From positions 19,124-83,123 of the forward strand of contig CAJYLT010000031.1 in NCBI GenBank assembly GCA_913775795.1: 64,000 bases of DNA, given 5' to 3'. Each line of letters begins with the position of its first letter. Position 1 is the first letter of the stretch. The notes under the pieces are model-generated. The model was not told the DNA's origin and did not search any database. It saw only the letters and a program-made list of their open reading frames with translations. Position numbers and translations under genes: made by a program. Shown in pieces: positions 61,929 to 64,000 of the stretch. Origin of the DNA: an uncultured Sphingomonas sp. Its GTDB lineage: Bacteria > Pseudomonadota > Alphaproteobacteria > Sphingomonadales > Sphingomonadaceae.

Positions 61929-63218
61929 ATGAGCGGCTATCAGGGCGTGGCTTCGCAGGCATCGTTAGTCGGCGGCCGCCGGATCGTGCAGGATCGCGCG
62001 CCGGTCCTGCTCAAGGCGCTGGTCTTCCTCATGTTCGCGATGTTCGCGATGACCACCGATTCGGTCGGCACCGTCATTCCGGAGGTGATCCGCGAATTTG
62101 GCCTTGGGCTGACCGCGGGCGGGTCGTTCCAATATGCGACGATGTCGGGGATCGGCATCTCGGCGATCGCGCTCGGCTTCCTTGCCGATCGCATCGGGCG
62201 CAAGCCGACGATCCTCATCGGGCTCTCGCTGTTCGGGCTCGGCTCGGCCTTGTTCGCGGCGGGGCATGATTTCCTGTTCTTCACCTTCCTGCTGTTCGTC
62301 TCGGGCCTCGGCATCGGCATCTTCAAGGCGGGCGCGCTGGCGCTGATCGGCGACCTGACCCGTTCGACGCGCGAGCATGCCGCGACGATGAACCTGGTCG
62401 AGGGGTTCTTCGGCGTCGGCGCGATCGTCGGCCCGGCGCTGGTGGCGGCGCTGCTCCAGGGCGGGGCGAGCTGGAAATGGGTCTATCTGGTCGCGGCGAT
62501 GCTGTGCGGGTTGCTGGTGCTCGGCACCTTGTTTGCGCGCTTTCCGCAGCCGGTCGCCGCACCCGCCGAACGACCGCAGACGGGCGAGGCACTGCGCCTG
62601 ATCGGCGATCCGACCGCGATCTTCTTCGCCGCTGCGCTGATGCTCTACGTCGCGGCGGAGGCGGCGATCTATGTTTGGGCGCCCACCTATCTCGCCGACT
62701 ACAAGGGCGAGTGGGCGTGGCTGGCGCTCTATGCGGTATCGATCTTCTTCGTGCTTCGCGCGGGCGGGCGGTTCGTCGGCGTCTGGCTGCTCGGGCGGTT
62801 CGAGTGGAGCACGGTGCTCGCGATCTGCAGCGGCGCGATGGCGGCGCTGTTCTGGCTGTCGGTCGTGGGCGGGCGCGGCGTCGCCACCTTTGCGCTGCCC
62901 GCCACGGGGCTTTTCATGTCGGTGCTATATCCGACGATCAACTCGACCGGGATCAGCTGCTTCGACAAGCGCCGTCATGGCGCGGTCGCGGGGTTGCTCC
63001 TGTTCTTCACCTGCCTGTCCGCGGTGCTCGCCCCGCTCGCGATGGCGGCGCTGGCCGAGGGGTTGGGCGATACGCGCTGGAGCATCGTCCTCGGCGCGTT
63101 GTTCGCGACCGGGCTGGCGCTGCTGACGGGATGGAACCTCGCCGCCCGCCCGTTCGCTGCCCGTCTCGCGGCGCGAAACGCAGCGGACTACGAGCCGGGG
63201 GAGGCAACCACCGGCTGA
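61929..63218 (+). CDS. MFS transporter, probably for a sugar
   Basis: 429 residues from ATG 61929 with GAGAGGG upstream. About twelve hydrophobic segments are seen. Motif A appears as GFLADRIGRKPTIL after helix 2, and LVEGFFGVGAIVGPAL in helix 5. The gene context (GH68, LacI, TonB receptor, GH31) suggests import of the mono- or disaccharide released in the periplasm. The exact substrate cannot be read. Confidence 0.88.
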   Translation: MSGYQGVASQASLVGGRRIVQDRAPVLLKALVFLMFAMFAMTTDSVGTVIPEVIREFGLGLTAGGSFQYATMSGIGISAIALGFLADRIGRKPTILIGLSLFGLGSALFAAGHDFLFFTFLLFVSGLGIGIFKAGALALIGDLTRSTREHAATMNLVEGFFGVGAIVGPALVAALLQGGASWKWVYLVAAMLCGLLVLGTLFARFPQPVAAPAERPQTGEALRLIGDPTAIFFAAALMLYVAAEAAIYVWAPTYLADYKGEWAWLALYAVSIFFVLRAGGRFVGVWLLGRFEWSTVLAICSGAMAALFWLSVVGGRGVATFALPATGLFMSVLYPTINSTGISCFDKRRHGAVAGLLLFFTCLSAVLAPLAMAALAEGLGDTRWSIVLGALFATGLALLTGWNLAARPFAARLAARNAADYEPGEATTG

Positions 63219-63334
63219 CCGGGCATCGCCCGCCCGTACCGATCCGATCAAGGGTGCCTCACGCGAACAGCCGTCCTTTCGAACCGTGCGGGTTTTTGTT
63301 ACCGCTCGCAAAAAGGTTCAGGACAGGATAGCCG

Positions 63335-64000
63335 ATGACGCTTCGCCCCCTTCTTCTCGCCGGCCTGTCACTCGTGGCGGCGACTGCGGCCGAGGCGCAG
63401 ACCTTTCCGATGCTCGACCGGAACGGCAGCCGGGTGTCGATCGAGCCCTATGGCCCCGGCACCGTCCATGTGACGATCGCGCTGGACCCCAGGGAGATCG
63501 AGAAAGGGCCGGGCTACGGCATCAGCGGCAAGCCCGTGCCCGCCGGCTGGACGCACCGCGCCGATGCGGGTGGCGATACCTATGCCTCGGGCGACATTTC
63601 GGTAACGGTGAACGCGCAGCCCTGGCCCAAGGCGCCGAGCCAGATGGAGCGGTATTTCGTTCCCTCGCTGCCGCCCGTGTCGATCGCGGTGAAGGCTGTG
63701 GACGGGCGCGAGATCACGGCGATGACGGGCTGGGAACTCGCACCGCACGAAGTGAGCGGCGAGAAGACGTTCCGCATCGGCGCGACCTTCGCCGAGCCGG
63801 CGGCCACGCATTATTACGGGCTGGGACAGAACCAGGAGGGCGCGCTCGACCTGCGCGGGCGGACGATCGACTGCCGCCACAATTACGACGCGCCGACCGG
63901 CGAGACGGTGTGCGTGCCCTTCCTCGTCACCGACAAGGGTTATGCGATCCTGTGGGACAATCCCTCGGTCACGACCGTGTCGCCGGGGATCAACGACAAG
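63335..64000 (+). CDS. GH31-family glycoside hydrolase, 3' truncated by the window
   Basis: 222 codons visible from ATG 63335 (AGGA at 63321-63328), open to the window end. A signal peptide (LLLAGLSLVAATAAEAQ) sends it to the periplasm. The visible part is the N-terminal galactose-mutarotase-like beta-sandwich of GH31: YYGLGQNQEGALDLRGRTI, then VPFLVTDKGYAILWDNPS. The catalytic barrel lies beyond the edge. It is probably an alpha-glucosidase or alpha-xylosidase. It may have its own operator, since a TGTTACCGCTCGCA half-palindrome lies at 63297-63310. Confidence 0.8.
   Translation, partial: MTLRPLLLAGLSLVAATAAEAQTFPMLDRNGSRVSIEPYGPGTVHVTIALDPREIEKGPGYGISGKPVPAGWTHRADAGGDTYASGDISVTVNAQPWPKAPSQMERYFVPSLPPVSIAVKAVDGREITAMTGWELAPHEVSGEKTFRIGATFAEPAATHYYGLGQNQEGALDLRGRTIDCRHNYDAPTGETVCVPFLVTDKGYAILWDNPSVTTVSPGINDK

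Overview
The window looks like the chromosome of a GC-rich alphaproteobacterium, most probably a sphingomonad (Sphingomonas or a close relative). The evidence is the uniformly high GC, the dense gene packing with many ATGA/GTGA start-stop overlaps, and the gene content: a TonB-dependent receptor next to a tryptophan-halogenase-family protein and a 2OG-oxygenase/TPR protein, a DUF1080-GMC-subunit 3 operon, and a haemagglutinin-type adhesin paired with a CHAT protease. This is inferred from gene content; no rRNA or marker gene is present. I saw no tRNA, rRNA, CRISPR array or insertion sequence, and no gene-free stretch is longer than about 250 bases.

Region 1 (1-6253): the end of a filamentous-haemagglutinin-type secreted protein, a secreted CHAT (caspase-like) protease, a CPBP membrane protease, and a divergent membrane-anchored M23 peptidoglycan peptidase.

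Region 2 (6351-36859): a nearly complete type VI secretion system (T6SS). A plus-strand block encodes TssK, TssL (with an OmpA-like tail), TssM, TagF, a PP2C phosphatase and a PpkA-type kinase. A minus-strand block encodes VgrG, a DUF6931-like protein, the FHA protein TagH and an M15-type peptidoglycan peptidase that is a good effector candidate. A second plus-strand block encodes an OmpA-family protein, TssA, TssB, TssC, Hcp, TagJ, TssE, TssF, TssG and ClpV. It is followed by a cargo module: a low-GC orphan gene, a PAAR protein with a tail, a DUF4123 chaperone, and three proteins I do not recognise. TssJ is absent. TssL and PpkA share an N-terminal RTIF-x-P motif that may be the phospho-threonine ligand of TagH.

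Region 3 (36931-49793): a NYN-domain protein, an ACS-type MFS transporter, and a histidine kinase with a sigma-54 activator. These are divergent from a membrane-fusion/MacB-type ABC operon, with two back-to-back -24/-12 promoter-like elements between them. Then come a phosphoribosyltransferase and an ECF sigma/anti-sigma pair divergent from a subtilase across a perfect 13-bp inverted repeat.

Region 4 (49867-64000): a Gly-rich secreted protein; a DUF1080/GMC dehydrogenase/subunit 3 operon closed by a strong terminator; and a sugar locus (TonB receptor, halogenase-like flavoprotein, TPR-2OG oxygenase, LacI regulator, GH68 enzyme, MFS transporter, truncated GH31 enzyme). Matching CAATCGATTG palindromes upstream of the receptor and between GH68 and the transporter look like the LacI-family operators.
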